DNA from: Apricaphanius iberus
Lineage: Eukaryota; Chordata; Actinopteri; Cyprinodontiformes; Aphaniidae
Length of the DNA stretch: 64,000 nt
Assembly (NCBI GenBank): GCA_028564705.1
Contig: JAPXFQ010001770.1
Span: 434,001 to 498,000 of the forward strand
Direction: 5' to 3'
The position numbers and the translations under genes are program-made. Under the pieces are notes generated by a model. That model worked only from the letters and a program-made list of their open reading frames with translations, searched no databases and was not told where the DNA came from. This document shows positions 24,048-36,511 of this stretch, piece after piece; the first letter of the stretch is position 1; each line of letters begins with the position of its first letter.

Positions 24048-24895
24048 AAAGCTGGGAAAGTTGGAAAGTCACGCGGAATCCAGCTTGCATTAGCAGCACA
24101 CTCCAAAATCTCCAACATCGGAAAGACCAAAGAACTGTCCAAGGATGTCAGAGACAAAATTGTAGATCTGCAAAAGGTTGGAATAGGCTACAAAACCATC
24201 AAGAAGAAGCTGGGAGAGAAGGTGACAACTGTTTTTGGAATTGTTGGAAAATGGAAGGACCACAAAATGACCATCAATCGACCTCGGTCTGGGGCTCCAT
24301 GCAAGGTCTCATCTCATGGGTTGAGACAAAATGTGAGTAATCATCCTTGAACTACACATGGTGAGTTAGTTAATGACTTCAAAGTAGCTGCGACCACAGT
24401 CACCAAGAAAACCATTGGAAACACATTACACCACAATACATTAAAATCCTTCAGACTCCGCAAGGTCCCCTTACACAAGAAGGCACACGTGCAGGCCCGT
24501 CTGAAGTTCGCCAATGAACACCTGAAAGATTCAGAGAGTGAGTGGGAGAAAGTGCTGTGGTCAGACGAGACCAAAATTGAGCTATTTGGCATTAACTCAA
24601 CTCGCCGTGTTTGGAGGAGAAAAATGCAACCTATGACCCCAACAACACCATCCCCACCGTCAAGCATGGAGGTGGAAACATTTTACTTTGGGGTTGATTT
24701 TTTGCTAAGGGCACAAGACAAGTTCACAGCACCAACGGTAAAATGGACAGAGCCATGTATCGTAAAATCCTGACCGACAACCTCCTTCCTTCTGCCAGGA
24801 AACTGAAAATGGGTCATGGATGGGTGTTCCAGCACAACTATGACCCGACAACATACATCAAAGGCGACAAAGGAGTGGCTCAAGACTTCAGTACA
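24048..24895 (+). pseudogene. Tc1-like transposase pseudogene
   Basis: Frames at 24048-24340, 24345-24640 and 24640-24890 together follow a Tc1/mariner transposase. The N-terminal HTH region gives KTKELSKDVRDKIVDLQKVG and NRPRSGAPCKVS; the middle gives ARLKFANEHLKDSESEWEKV and [20 protein letters not shown] with the second catalytic Asp. The C-terminal part gives MDRAMYRKILTDNLLPSAR and WVFQHNYDP. At least two frameshifts and an in-frame stop break the reading. The family motif QHDNDP reads QHNYDP, so an Asp of the DDE site region is missing. The final PNPIENLW block is absent. No terminal inverted repeats were identified. Confidence 0.85.
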
Positions 24896-27800
24896 GTAAG
24901 GCCTGGCCTAGTCACTCGCCAGACCTTAATTCTCAGCACAATTGTCCAATTTTATAAAGCGTCTCATTAATTCATGTCAGTTTAATTATTGTAGTGTTGA
25001 ATCAGTTAGCAGGGCACTCTTCATAGCAGGTCTACACCATACTCTACATCATATTAGTACCTTTTTATAATAGTCACTCAATAAGTAATCCTGCTCCACT
25101 CTGTCCCATATGGCAAGCTGTTTTGGAAAAAACGTTTTTATCATTGATATCCACGGTTGTGTATGGAACTAGCTAAACATCTTCTGCTGCAAGTTAGAAG
25201 TTTTGCCAAACTAGTTACTAGAAACTAATTTTTGCCTAGTTGGACATTTGGGACACTAGTACGACTGTGCTTGCCATAGATCGGCCCTTGCGACACAAAT
25301 ATCGGACCAGCAAACCAGGAAATCTCCCAGTGCACCCGAATGGCCACTCCAGGTCTGCAGCACGGCCCCAGATTTCAGCTGGTCAAACTGCACGTTTAGC
25401 TGTAGCAGGATGCAGCAAAGTCCAACATCACCAGTGATGCCGTTTAAAAGCCCATGTCACTGAAAGACGACAAATGGACAGTGCCAGCTGCTTTACTTTT
25501 ATTTCTAGACTCTGAAAAGAAAAAGCAAAAAGAAGATGAGAAAGAAAAAACTGAATGTGGAAAGGGGACAGTTTAGGGTGCCTGCTCTTCAAAATGAGCT
25601 TGTGGTAAGCTTTGTTTAGCATCATTCAAGCTAACATGTCACTCACAGGGCACAAGACCGCTGAGAGCTGGTTTTGGTTGTATGTGAAATAAATATGCTG
25701 TTGGGCAGCACGTCACACTGCACAGCCACAGACCAGCAGATCACACACAAGCTCACCGTTTTTCATCACAACTCTTTTCCCGCCGGAAATAAATGGTCTA
25801 GGACAGCCGTAATTGCACAGTGTGATCTGGCTTTAGATGTTCTTAGGACCACAGTTATTTCTGCAGGTGCATGGCTATGTGTGGGTCTAAGCACAGACTG
25901 TGTGTGGAGCACTTTGGACCAGCGACCACTTAAATTAATTGCTTTCTCAAAAGAAATAATATAATTATGTTTAAATTTTGAGGGGTTTCACTTCAAGTAT
26001 AAAAAAAAAAGAATAAAATTTAAGGTGACATTTCCATCTATGCAAGTCTTGCTGTCATTTGATGTTTTAAATAGTTTGTCTTGGGAAATTTCTAGACATG
26101 CTAGGTCTAGATGTGAGATTACTTTGTGGAACCAAGTCTAAGATTGTAGTTGTTAAAATAACTCATTTTGTTGAAAAATATATTAGGATCCCTAGCTAAA
26201 TATTCCAGAGCAAACCATTAAAGTACAGTTCCATGAATTAAAAACAATTAAATCTGACACGGCACATTCCCATTCAGTGTCCACACTTTCATTGTATATT
26301 ACACTATAGAGTTTGAGGAGTTTTGTTATTCACAATCTGAGTTAAAGAATTTTAACATTATCAGGAAATCATATCCTAAATCTATGTTTAAAACCTTTTC
26401 TCAAGTCCACACTGTAAAATTAAAATCAAATCAATCTTTATTTAAATGTTCCAATGTGGGTTGTAACCTACTTAATGTACTGAGAGAATGTCTGAGGCAA
26501 TATAGGTTCATTTAAATCTTAAAAAACCCAAACTGTTATTTTAATTTATTTTATTTGTCAAGAAGGAACATAAAAGAAATTCACCCAATTACAGCCAAGG
26601 TTAATTTCCGTTATTTATCCCACTTACAGATGGTAAATGCTGACTGCCCTATAATTAATCAATTAAGTTATTTGACATTATGTTTAGTTGGAGAGACATA
26701 AATGTGATAATGACTATGAAAGTACAGTTAGCATGAAAATATTATCGTTAGTCATTTGCACCCTACCTTCGATGTACGCTGCTGACAATATAAGTACACC
26801 CTTTCTCAAAAAATTTTATGATTAAGAAAACAATTAATGAAAACATGAAAATATGATTAAAATAGCAAAAAAGACTAGAGTCTCAAAGTGCAAGTCTACG
26901 TCAAGTGTTAAGTCTCTGGAGTGTAAATCTACATCAAGTCTAAAAGTTTTTACTACGTAAGTGTACCTTAGGTGTGAGTATAAGTGAATCTTGAGTAACC
27001 ATCTCTGATAACTCATCATAAATGTGTATTTCTGGAAATCCCAAAAGGCCCCTATCTCTTTCATTTATTCTCCTCTCAGATTGTGGAATTTCTAATTCCT
27101 ACTTCATTCGGTGGCTTCTGGTTATGGTATCAGTAGCTTACATATCTTTCGTTAAGAAGGTAAACATATAAGCAATATTTAAAGACATGTCTTCTGTGCC
27201 TACCTCAGATATGCACTAAAATTATTTCAGGTTTCTTTGCAATATATTTCTGGTTGCCATTTGGATGGGTCCATATATATTTCCAGACACTGGTAGTTCA
27301 ACACTTTCAGCTGTTGTCACCTCGTCTCTGTTGAATACATTTGACTTCACTCATCCATTCAAAATGCCATACTGATGTCCTTTCTGTATACCCTGCTGAG
27401 ATGGATCAAGTGAGTTGTCTCGCTCATGATGTCATCCATACAGTGGAAGCGGCTGATTATGGCGCCCTCTGAGAGCTTATATACACAGTCACTATTTTTG
27501 AAAATCTGCCTTTGTGTCATAATTGCATCCACTAAAAGTGAAAAAAAACAACATATTTGTTTAGATTTGAAGAGAGTTGGAAATTTTGAATCACAGTAAG
27601 AGTGGTTGTTTTCCACTCTTTTTGTATCTTTTAAGAACTGGCATTTTGCTACCTGCTGCGCAACTCACAATGCCATTTAAAATTAGCTGTAGATTCTTGC
27701 AACTGAAGACTGCCTTTCTGAACTGTTGCTGCGTACACATTTGCTTTTCTTTTGTCAGTGCATGCGTGTCAGGAAGAGTGTGTGTGCATCCCTGTGCGCA

Positions 27801-29934
27801 TATGTGTGTGCATTTTAGCAGGCTTCCAGTCATAGTGAATGCATTCTGACAAGTGACATGCTGCACTCCAGAAAGCCGGAGTGAGACGACTGTCTTATTC
27901 AGGCTACGCTGATAACTGAGATGTAGCAGGAGGAGATTCAGACCTTCAATCTGTCAGTTGGAAGCACAATGCGTTATGTTATCCTGTCAAAGCGAGACAA
28001 GAAGACACGGGTAATCGGAAGGAAGAGGAGAAATTTGTAAATCATACCTGCTTGTCAAAGTTGGTAAAAACTGACAGGTTAAGTTAGAAAAACACCAGTT
28101 TTCATGAACAGTTAGTATGCTAATTAAGCATTAAAATATATAACGCTTTTTGAGCAGTTTAATACTATCTGTAATGGAGATGTTTTCAGGATATGACCAA
28201 GCACATGTCTATTAACCTTTTTGCAACTTGATACATATTCAATTTCTCACTTGGAGAAATTTACAAAAAACTAAACACAGCACTAACAATAACAATCTCA
28301 AAGTAAATGCCAACAGGAATTAATGGTTAGTCTCCTCAATGTGTCAATATGCCAGATTGGCTGGAACCTGTCAGTCTATTATATTTTGATAAGAATAAAC
28401 ATTAAGACCATCAGTTTTCCTTTCCAGTATTTGAAAATGATCTCAATGGACCCATGACTTTTACATTAGGCACTTAAAATGCTAACACACAAATTATTTA
28501 GAAGTGGAGGCTTATTCTTTGCATTTGTACATAAGTATTGTCATCCCATCCAATGATAAGCATTTATTCGCCAACTGCATTGAAATCAGTGTCAATATTG
28601 CTGGAACTAGGTGTGAAGCTAGGTGTGACGTCTTTTTTTGTTTTTGTTTTTCACTTATCTCTTCACACCGTCCTAAAAATGTTAACTTAACATACAGCAA
28701 AAGAAAATAAACTTAATTTTGTAAACTGTGCTTTGATTATTTTACTACAGTTATACAAGTATTTTGTGATTTGCAAACTGTCAAATGGATTTGAAATCCA
28801 TATGCATGCTTTTATGTGCGCACGGATTTCGGCATCATGCTGGACCTTTTCAAACCTTTGAACTTTAAAAAGGGCATTATTCCTTTACCTTCTAAATAAG
28901 AGGATTAAGTTATATGTAATAAACTCACTGCAGGTCGTACTCCTTCCAGGTAACAGCCTTATAATAATTTCTTCCAACCAAGCATACTCGACTACGTCAG
29001 CTGACAGGTGAACAGTTGATCTCCTTCGACGCTCTCATTCCCCCTTTCAACCAAAAACAGCAGGAAAACAAAAGACAGGAACCAATATCCAGGCAGCCTT
29101 GACTCATAGTGCGCATAGGGCAAGTTTTGCGGCGATCTTTGCTTCATAAAACAGGTGAAATGGTAATTAACGGCCTCACGCCGCCTGTCTGCAAGGTGTG
29201 CGCCGTAGAGCTGTAATCGTGCCTTAAAAGTTGGCCTCAATGGAGCTGAACCCGAGAGAGTTCAGCCCGAGCCAAAGAGTATATTTTTATTGACAGCTTA
29301 TTAAAAATTTTTCCGCTAAGAAAAAAAAGTAGCATCTTGACGGTCACGTTGTCCGGTTTTCAATTTACTGGACAAAAGTTTGGAACTCCGGTCAAATCCG
29401 GTTGATCTGAGAGGAGTGGGTCTTTTACATCATGACGCATGGTGTGTGTCAGTAACATCTTGACAGGTAGATTCCGAATAATGTTAGTGGCCCACTGCAG
29501 CGATTTATTATAAATTATCGCACTAAAGAGATGGACGGGTTCGGCCAAATATCTTCAGCTCTAGTGCGCAGTAATCGCTTGTGTTGTTCGGCCAATGGGT
29601 TCAGTCTTTGCCATCCTGCCTCGGCTGTTTTTATATGCAGCTTAACAAGTTTTGCGCAGCTGTAACAAAGCAACTGATTGCTGCGCTCGTCCTGAATAAT
29701 CCAGATCAAATTTGTTTTTTTTTGGAGCTTCACAGAGGGAAACGAATGCAAACAAAACACACCAATTTCACACACACAAATCACGCGAAAAAAAATAGTT
29801 ACAAAAAATAAAATATATATATATAATGTTTTCCACTGTGCTGCACTAATAGGTTAGTTACGTTCTCAATGTTTACGGAGCAGTCCCTGCAAAGGTTTTA
29901 GTTAAACTATAGAAGAGACTATAGGATTAGTGTG

Positions 29935-30035
29935 TGTCTGACAGGGTGGGGGGCGTGGCATCACGATGGTGGCTTTCAATCGTGATGTTGGTCAGCCATC
30001 ACGATGGACGATGAAATCGTTCATCTGCAAAACCC
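29935..30035. mobile_element. Possible hAT-like element terminus
   Basis: On the reverse strand this reads ACTAGGGTTTTGCAGATGAA and then repeated CATCGTGATGG words, similar to fish hAT-like ends of the AGGGCTGCACGAT type. The partner end was not found, so the boundaries and class are tentative. The 29280-29930 stretch upstream may be its interior. Confidence 0.3.
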
Positions 30036-31840
30036 TAGTTTAAATGTAAACATTTTCTATTAAAAATTGTTTTCCATTGCATATCCACAGGGGAAAAAAA
30101 GTGTCCACACTACAGCAGGATGAAAATGCAAATAGCACTGGAAACAATGTAGTGTGCATGCCAATGTACGCCCCATGTGTGCACCACATGCTTATAAGAC
30201 CAGACGAGGAAGAAGACACAGCACAGTAAAAACAAGTACAAAGGTGAACATGTAATCTATGTTTTCACTGACGGCACAAATGTTCCATAATGAACCAATT
30301 TTGCTTCAAGACACTTTATTATCTGAGGAGGTGCAGCAGGACAGACAAACCACAGATGTTCTCTATTGCTGTTGCGTATGGGCGATAGTCAGGCCTGAGG
30401 GCTGAGAGTGAGATGATTTTTCCCACTGTTTTTGGTTAGTGTTTACAATGAGATAGTTTGCATTGCATTTCTAAAAAGTTTCACACTGTAGCCCATTGTC
30501 AAACCTTGGCAATTCTGTCTGGTCAAAATCCCGTTACTATATAAATTGAGAGGTCAAAGGGCATCAAAATATTAGCATTTACTTTCCTTGAGTTCTTGTA
30601 TAAAAAGAGGCCTTAAATGACAAGGTCACACAGAGAGCACCTGAACAGTACTACACGAGATGAGAAAATACTGTTTCTTTTAATATTGTGAGACCTTGTG
30701 TTGGACCACACCAATTTATTACACTGGTAAAGGATTTGGAAAATGAAAATCTTCATATCTCCAAAAAAACACATAAACCCTCTCCTCAAAGGTTTTCAAC
30801 AGATCCCACAATGTATCCAAAAATCCTTGGATGCATTGTGGAGAAAGTTGGGAAAGAGGCAGCAAGTATCTCTTTTTTCTTGCAAAACAGGAGATATTTG
30901 CTTATTTTACACTCTTTTCTCACCCACATCTGTTCGAACCCATTCCTCAGTCTTTAATGCTCCTTTCTTCTTGTAACTCTCCCTTCTCGGGCAGAACTTG
31001 CTCCCTGGTGTTGAATTTACTGAGAAGCTCTCTACTATGGAATTATGTGGGTTACGGCTGCCAGTGAAAACAATATTAAGGGTGTAACAGGACCATTAAA
31101 GAGTTTGGGAGGACCTCAGTCCTCACCTTTTATTTCTTTACTTTCTACTGCTGCTGTATAAATATACTTCAAAGGACAGCTTTTGACAAAATCCCCCAAA
31201 AATACAAGTATTTAAATTCTGCCATATTTGTAAGTAACACATGCTAAAATAAGCTTTGCCACTCATTTGTGCCTCATGACCTCTTATTTGACTGTAACAG
31301 TCTCACCATGAGGTATCCAGTAGTTACATGACACCTAAAATCACAAGTACATTTGTACAGACAGTAAAGCTCGGATTGGAAGGTCTTTCTGATTTGACCA
31401 GCATGGAGTCCATTTTCTGGATGAGCAGCTCACATCCCGTTTGTGAATCTTGGCAGCCTAACTGTGAGTTTCTCTCAAGTCTCTGTGGTCATGTGAAGTG
31501 TGGGCAGGAATAAGCTATCTCTACAGTGGCTTGTAAAGTATTCATACCTATTGATCATTTTCAGATTTTTGCCATGTAACAAACGTCAACACATTTTTGT
31601 GGGAATTTTATGTAACAGATCATTACATATAAGTTGCCCAAATAACAAAAATAATTGTAAAGTCGATATTTAAAAATTTATTTAGAAATACAAAACTGCA
31701 AAGTCCGGAATGCATTTATTTTCTTTAGCCTTCAAATTCAAATTTTGCAGAAGAATTTTCCTCACAGTTATGGCAATCAGACACTTGTATGTTTGGAGTT
31801 TCTTGTCCAGCTGGAAGGTCAACATCTGCCCCAGTCTTAA

Positions 31841-32690
31841 CAGTGTGTCCAGACCAAACACAATAGGAGCGACTAGAGCTTCAGGTTAACATGTAAAATC
31901 AATAGAGGAGCGCGATGAAGTGCTACTTGGGGTCACGCGACACTTCCGAAGCAGATTTGCGTCACGAAAAAGCTTTTCTGCCGGATTTGCGCGAACAATT
32001 CGTGCTTCAGAAGCGATGGAAAATTTGCGCTGCATTTTATGTGGTGCATTTTGTGCATTCGCGTTCATGGCATCTACCACTCGAGTTGGAAAAATCTGAA
32101 CTCCAGCGTCAAATCGCGCCGCGACAACCATTCAGGGGACATGACACAGTTTTCTATAGAGAGACAGGAATAAAAAAATATATAAATAGGTTAAACTATT
32201 TAGACAGGAATGCTCTTAAGAGGTTTGTGGGTGGCTCTTAAAAGAGCCGTTGTTGCTGTAAAAGCACCTCTCGGCCTAGAAGTCAGCCTTGAACGGCCTC
32301 CTCACCTGGTTTCCTGGTAGCAGCTACCGCACCATGTCCCAAGCTGTTAAAATATTATAAACTTTTATGAACTGCAGACAGATGGACAGCTGCTCAGAAA
32401 CGTAGTTAGTGTGTCAGCAGGCAAAGCTTGGGCCTTCCCGGCACAAACTGGGCGAGCAGGTCACGTTCTCCAGGCGGCGAGGAGCCGGTGTTTATGAGAG
32501 GGTGTTCGCTGGTGTTTATGAATCCCTCCGCCGTAGCTAGATTGTATCTGTGGCTCACCAAACCCCCAGTCCCAGCTCTACCGTAGGCCAGGCCGAACAC
32601 GTAATCCACTCTGTCCTCTGTCAGATCTGAGACCATAATCCATAATCCACCGGCAGCTGCACTCTGGCCCCAGCTCTGCTGAAGGCCAGT
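31841..32690. mobile_element. PIF/Harbinger-like fragment
   Basis: The left end GTGTGTCCAGACCAAACACA and interior words such as AAGCAGATTTGCGTCACG and CGCGACAACCATTCAGG resemble the 33211-34373 element. On the minus strand at 32560-32660 the words GGATTACGTGTTCGGCCTGG and TCAGATCTGACAGAGG parallel the plus-strand repeat at 33430-33470 and 33600-33660. The right terminus was not identified. Confidence 0.5.
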
Positions 32691-32901
32691 TCGCGTGTGG
32701 AAATACCATATTTGAGCTCAAACCATCTTTCCATCAACTCTGACTACCTTGCCTGTCCATACTGAAGGAAAACATTCCCACAGTATGGATGTGGCATTCA
32801 GGAAGATGTTAATTGTTAGCTTCCATCCATACACAGTGCCTGTGGATCGGATAGTTTTATATTAGTATCATTTTTGCAGACCACATTCTTCCACCTCTAC
32901 G

Positions 32902-33021
32902 ATAGACTGGTGACCTGTTCAGGGTGTACTCTGCCTCTCGCCTGATGATTGCTGGAGATAGGCACCAGTCTCCCTGCAACCCGGCATAGGATAGACTGAA
33001 TAGTTAATAGATGGATGGATG
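32902..33021 (+). mobile_element. Fish LINE 3' tail (GGTGACCTGTTCAGGGTGTA type)
   Basis: The words GACTGGTGACCTGTTCAGGG, GGAGATAGGCACCAGTC and the end ATAGATGGATGGATG are the widespread fish LINE 3' end that finishes in a GGAT-type tail. Another partial copy lies at 45800-45925. Confidence 0.7.
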
Positions 33022-33210
33022 TGTTCTTCCCCTTGTTTGTTGTAAGTTCAAATAGGACATCTCATGGCTTTCTTTCAAAAATGGCTTTCTTCTTGCCACT
33101 CCTACATAAAAGTCACATTTGTAGAGCATACAGCTAATAGTTGGATCGTAAATAGATTCACTCATACTGTAGATCTCTACATCTCCTCCAAATTGAACTC
33201 CTGGCTGTCT

Positions 33211-34373
33211 TATGGTATGTTCACACCAAAGCGTCAGAAACACTCTGCACACCCCTAGTTGGACGCTTGAACATTTGCACCTCGACGTGAGTCCAAAGCA
33301 AACTGTACCACTTCAAAATATGCAATTTTAACCGCTGTATAGGAGTCTGCTGACATCCTTCTCCCCACCATCTCTGTCAGCACATGCTAGGCTCTATAGA
33401 GAACCGGCTGCCAGTGGACTCTGTTCTCCGGGCTGACTGCATTACGTGTTCGGATTGGCCTCCGGAGGAGGAGCTGGGTATGCTCCAGCCGGGGATCAGG
33501 GAGCTAAAGACCCAGTCGAGCAGTGGGGGATGGATCAACGGCCCAGGAGTGGGGCACCATCTCCGTCAAGCCCAGCATGCACGGGCGGAGCTGGCGGTGG
33601 ACTATGGTTTCTGAGCTGACTGCGTTACGTGTTCAGCCTGGCCTCTGCGGAGCCGGGCCTGCTCAAGCTAGGGACACTGGCCCCTTGCCGCTTCAGAGAA
33701 CCTGGCCGGCCCGGCCAGTTTGAGGAGCTTTTGGCCCGCAAAGGTCCAAGCATCGCCCACCAAGACACCAACTACTATGCTAAGCGGCTGTCCATCTGTC
33801 TGTGGTTAGTAAAAGTGTAGAATATGTGAGCGGCGAAGGACATACTGTGTTGGAGCCATTGCCAGGCCTGGGTCATGTTGCGGTCCACAACTCCTCCAGA
33901 GAGGCTATTCGGGTGAGGAAGCTGTTCATGGCTAAATTCTTGGCAGAGGGAGACGTACCTTTGCAACCACGACAGATCTTTTAACAGCCACCCACAAAGC
34001 TATTAAGAGCTTTCCTTTCTAAATAGCTTAACATAAAGTTTATCTTTTTCATTCCTGTTTGTATAGAAAACACCTGGTGTCATATAGCTTGGGGTGATTA
34101 GCCGCGGTGTTTATCAGTATTTCCTTCATGTCATGCTGATTCTGCGACTCCAGGTCAGTCGACGCATCACTGACAACACGTCACCAGTCTCCTGATTGGT
34201 TGACACAGAGCGAACTGACAGCGAAGTTCAGATTTTTCAAATTCAGCAGCAGACGCAAATCTGCTTCTTATGTGACACAGGACCCCCTAACGGCGTCAGT
34301 GCACTTCAATATTGACTTTACATGTAAATCTGATGCCAGAGACACTTAATTAGTGTTCGGTGTGAATGCACCG
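33211..34373 (+). mobile_element. PIF/Harbinger-like element with internally deleted transposase
   Basis: The left end GGTATGTTCACACCAAAGCG and the reverse-strand right end CGGTGCATTCACACCGAACA are terminal inverted repeats. The subterminal word CGTCAGTG and the DNA CTCCTGATTGGTTGAC near 34190 recur in the MITE copies. Two transposase fragments lie inside (33716-33816 and 33817-33984). Two GC-rich copies of an ACTGC.TTACGTGTTC-bearing segment (about 33430 and 33615) show a local duplication. Confidence 0.65.
33629..33984 (+). pseudogene. Harbinger transposase fragments, N- and C-terminal
   Basis: The first frame (33629-33820) contains QFEELLARKGPSIAHQDTNY and then AKRLSICLW. This is the region just before the catalytic domain of PIF/Harbinger (HARBI1-like) transposases, whose pattern is DTNYR.SI.P.ERLSICLRFLA. 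The second frame (33802-33984) ends with NSSREAIRVRKLFMAKFLAE and GDVPLQPRQIF, resembling the C-terminus of the same family (REA.R.R..F..YF...GAVPWQ). The two pieces overlap in different frames, so the DDE catalytic core has been deleted between them. The product cannot be an active transposase. Confidence 0.65.
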
Positions 34374-34737
34374 TTTCTGATTTATATAGCCTTGGTCATA
34401 ATTTGTCTGTCCCGTCTATGATCTATCTGCTGTTTATTGGTCTGTATGATGCCATTTGTTCACTAATGTTTTCCAACAAGCTTTGATTGCTTCATAGCAC
34501 AGCTGGATTAGTGGTGAGTTGGCACACATATTGACTTTTTACTAGTTAGGTTATTTTTGAAGGTAGTTAGTGGAACTGGATTTTATTTAAAGGGTACCAG
34601 ACTAAAGTGTGCTGCCACCACACCATACACAAAACAAATTTAACATTTTGAAAAGGGATTAAAGTTTGAGAAACACTTTGGAGTTTTGTGCCATCTTGTG
34701 TAGGTCTATCACATAAAATCCCAATATAGCCACTTAG

Positions 34738-34860
34738 TACGTTTACAAGTACATCTCAGTTGATCTTATGGCAATAATCGAGCTAATAGTTTGACCAGAA
34801 TGAGGGCCTTTATCCCAGTTTACATGTTGCTCAAATTATCAAATTATTGAATGAAGTGCA
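34738..34860. mobile_element. DNA-transposon-like repeat (CGTTTACA type), copy 1
   Basis: The words CGTTTACAAGTACATCTCAG, CCCAGTTTACATGTTGCTCA and AAATTATTGAATGAAG parallel the sequence at 48800-48925. The two share order and spacing, indicating one repeat family, class unknown (piggyBac-like or hAT-like). It lies within the right arm of the Tc1-like element. Confidence 0.5.
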
Positions 34861-35948
34861 TTCAACGCTGCAATGGTGAGGGGGCAGCAAGCGCCCTTTC
34901 GTGTCGGTATTCTCCTGGTTGACCTAGAGCATCACACAAATAGTAAACAAATGCTTGCGACAATGAAGCAGACTGAGTAAAAGCAGAATATGCACCATGA
35001 GCAAATAAATTAACAACAATAACACTATGGCACAGTACATTTTTATTTATTTTGTAGACTTGTTGCTGCTGTGTTGTTAAAGTTGTAACATTGTTGTTAT
35101 CCCTGCTTCCGTGGTCTCATAATTTCCTGAAGGGGCAGGTATGGAATAGCTTAATTTAGCTTGGATGTTATTTATATGCAGGGTAAATTTGGCTGACCTG
35201 GTTGTTTCTAGATGTAGTGCGAGAAAGAGTGAAAACTTACAGTGGTGTGAATGCTTTTGCAAAGCACTGTAAATGTTTATATGTGTTACAAAGCAAAAAC
35301 AAATGTTGATCTTTTATAATTCAACTGGGCAATGTCACTTCCCAGGAGCGCCTTCCATTAAGACTTTACCTGTTTGACTCTGGTTTTAAAGAAGCGAGCA
35401 AAGCTTTCTGTGTCCTTTGGAAAAGCACAGTGAGCACTGAATCATGGTCATGCAGCAGTTGACAGTTGACTGCATAATTTATGTTAAGTTGAAAATCTCT
35501 GGTGTCAGATACAATTCATGCATACAGCATGGCTCATGCTGACTGACAATCAGACAAAGGTAATAGACTGTAATAATGTAATCCAAGCACCAATGACCTG
35601 TTTGTCATTCAACTGCTTTCAATGGAAGCATGAGAGAACACGGTCCAGACCACTGGTAAATGGTCCAATTGGGCATATGGAAAGGCAAAAAAATGCCACT
35701 TTTACCCTCTAGCACAACCTCTCCCCCAATGCTGGAATATGGGGCTAAAAGGAGCCTTTCCAGTGACAGTAGTGTTGAGGAGGAATGTATTGTAATGCAG
35801 AATATTCAGCATGTAGTACAAAAATGTATGGTTGATTGAGTATTCTCCAATTATTATTTGTGTATATTTCTGTTGGATATATTGGGCACACTTCAAGTAA
35901 AATAGTTTTTAGCAAAAAATCTATTCATCCATCCATTTATCTGTCTGT

Positions 35949-35972
35949 AAATATATATATATATATATATAT
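35949..35972. repeat. (AT)12 microsatellite
   Basis: An alternating AT run, seen directly. Confidence 0.95.
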
Positions 35973-36118
35973 GTGCTGCAGCTCTAACTTGTTTTAAAGT
36001 TTTTGAACATTACTCTGGCTGTATGGGCTGTTTAACAAAATAAGGTTCTAACAGGAACTTCCTAAAAATATTTGGTTTCAGAAGCACCATGAAATCATCC
36101 CTGTTTGTAACCCCTTAA

Positions 36119-36511
36119 GCCCGCTAGCCCCCATTTTTGGGGGGCATGCCTCTTAGAATAACATCTAACTTTTAAACTTCAATTATGTGTTATTACAGAC
36201 ATTACAGACATTTGATCTAAAGTCAATAAGAGCGAGTAGTGACTATGTATTATGTTTATTTGCTTCTTTACAATGAAAATAAACTGCTAATGTGTATTAT
36301 TTTCAGGGAATTCAAATTCATATTTCCTTTTCTGTCTTTCAACCTCAATGACTCATGCCCACTAAGATTTTCTTGAGCATTTTCACAGTGACAGTATCCC
36401 TATAGGCCTTCCTATTACATGAGAGCAATTACAACATTTTAGACCTTTTACAAGCTGTAAAAAGCCTTCCAGAGTGTACGTATTGCAAATTCGGAAAAAC
36501 CAGCCAAGGGC
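36119..36511. mobile_element. piggyBac-like MITE with TTAA target duplication
   Basis: TTAA occurs on both sides (36115-36118 and 36512-36515). The left end GCCCGCTAGCCCCC and the reverse-strand right end GCCCTTGGCTGG give short, imperfect inverted repeats. TTAA duplication is the hallmark of piggyBac. The interior (393 bp) is noncoding and AT-rich. Confidence 0.5.

Larger units (their letters stand above)
31522..35271. mobile_element. Tc1-like element hosting nested insertions
   Basis: The left end TACAGTGGCTTGTAAAGTAT and the reverse-strand right end TACAGTGCTTTGCAAAAGCA are the terminal repeats of a fish Tc1-like element with TA ends. Inside the right arm (34574-34733) lie AACTGGATTTTATTTAAAGG and GTAGGTCTATCACATAAAAT, as expected for this family. 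The element is swollen by later insertions: Harbinger-like pieces (31841-32690 and 33211-34373), a LINE tail (32902-33021) and another MITE (34738-35235). Confidence 0.65.
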
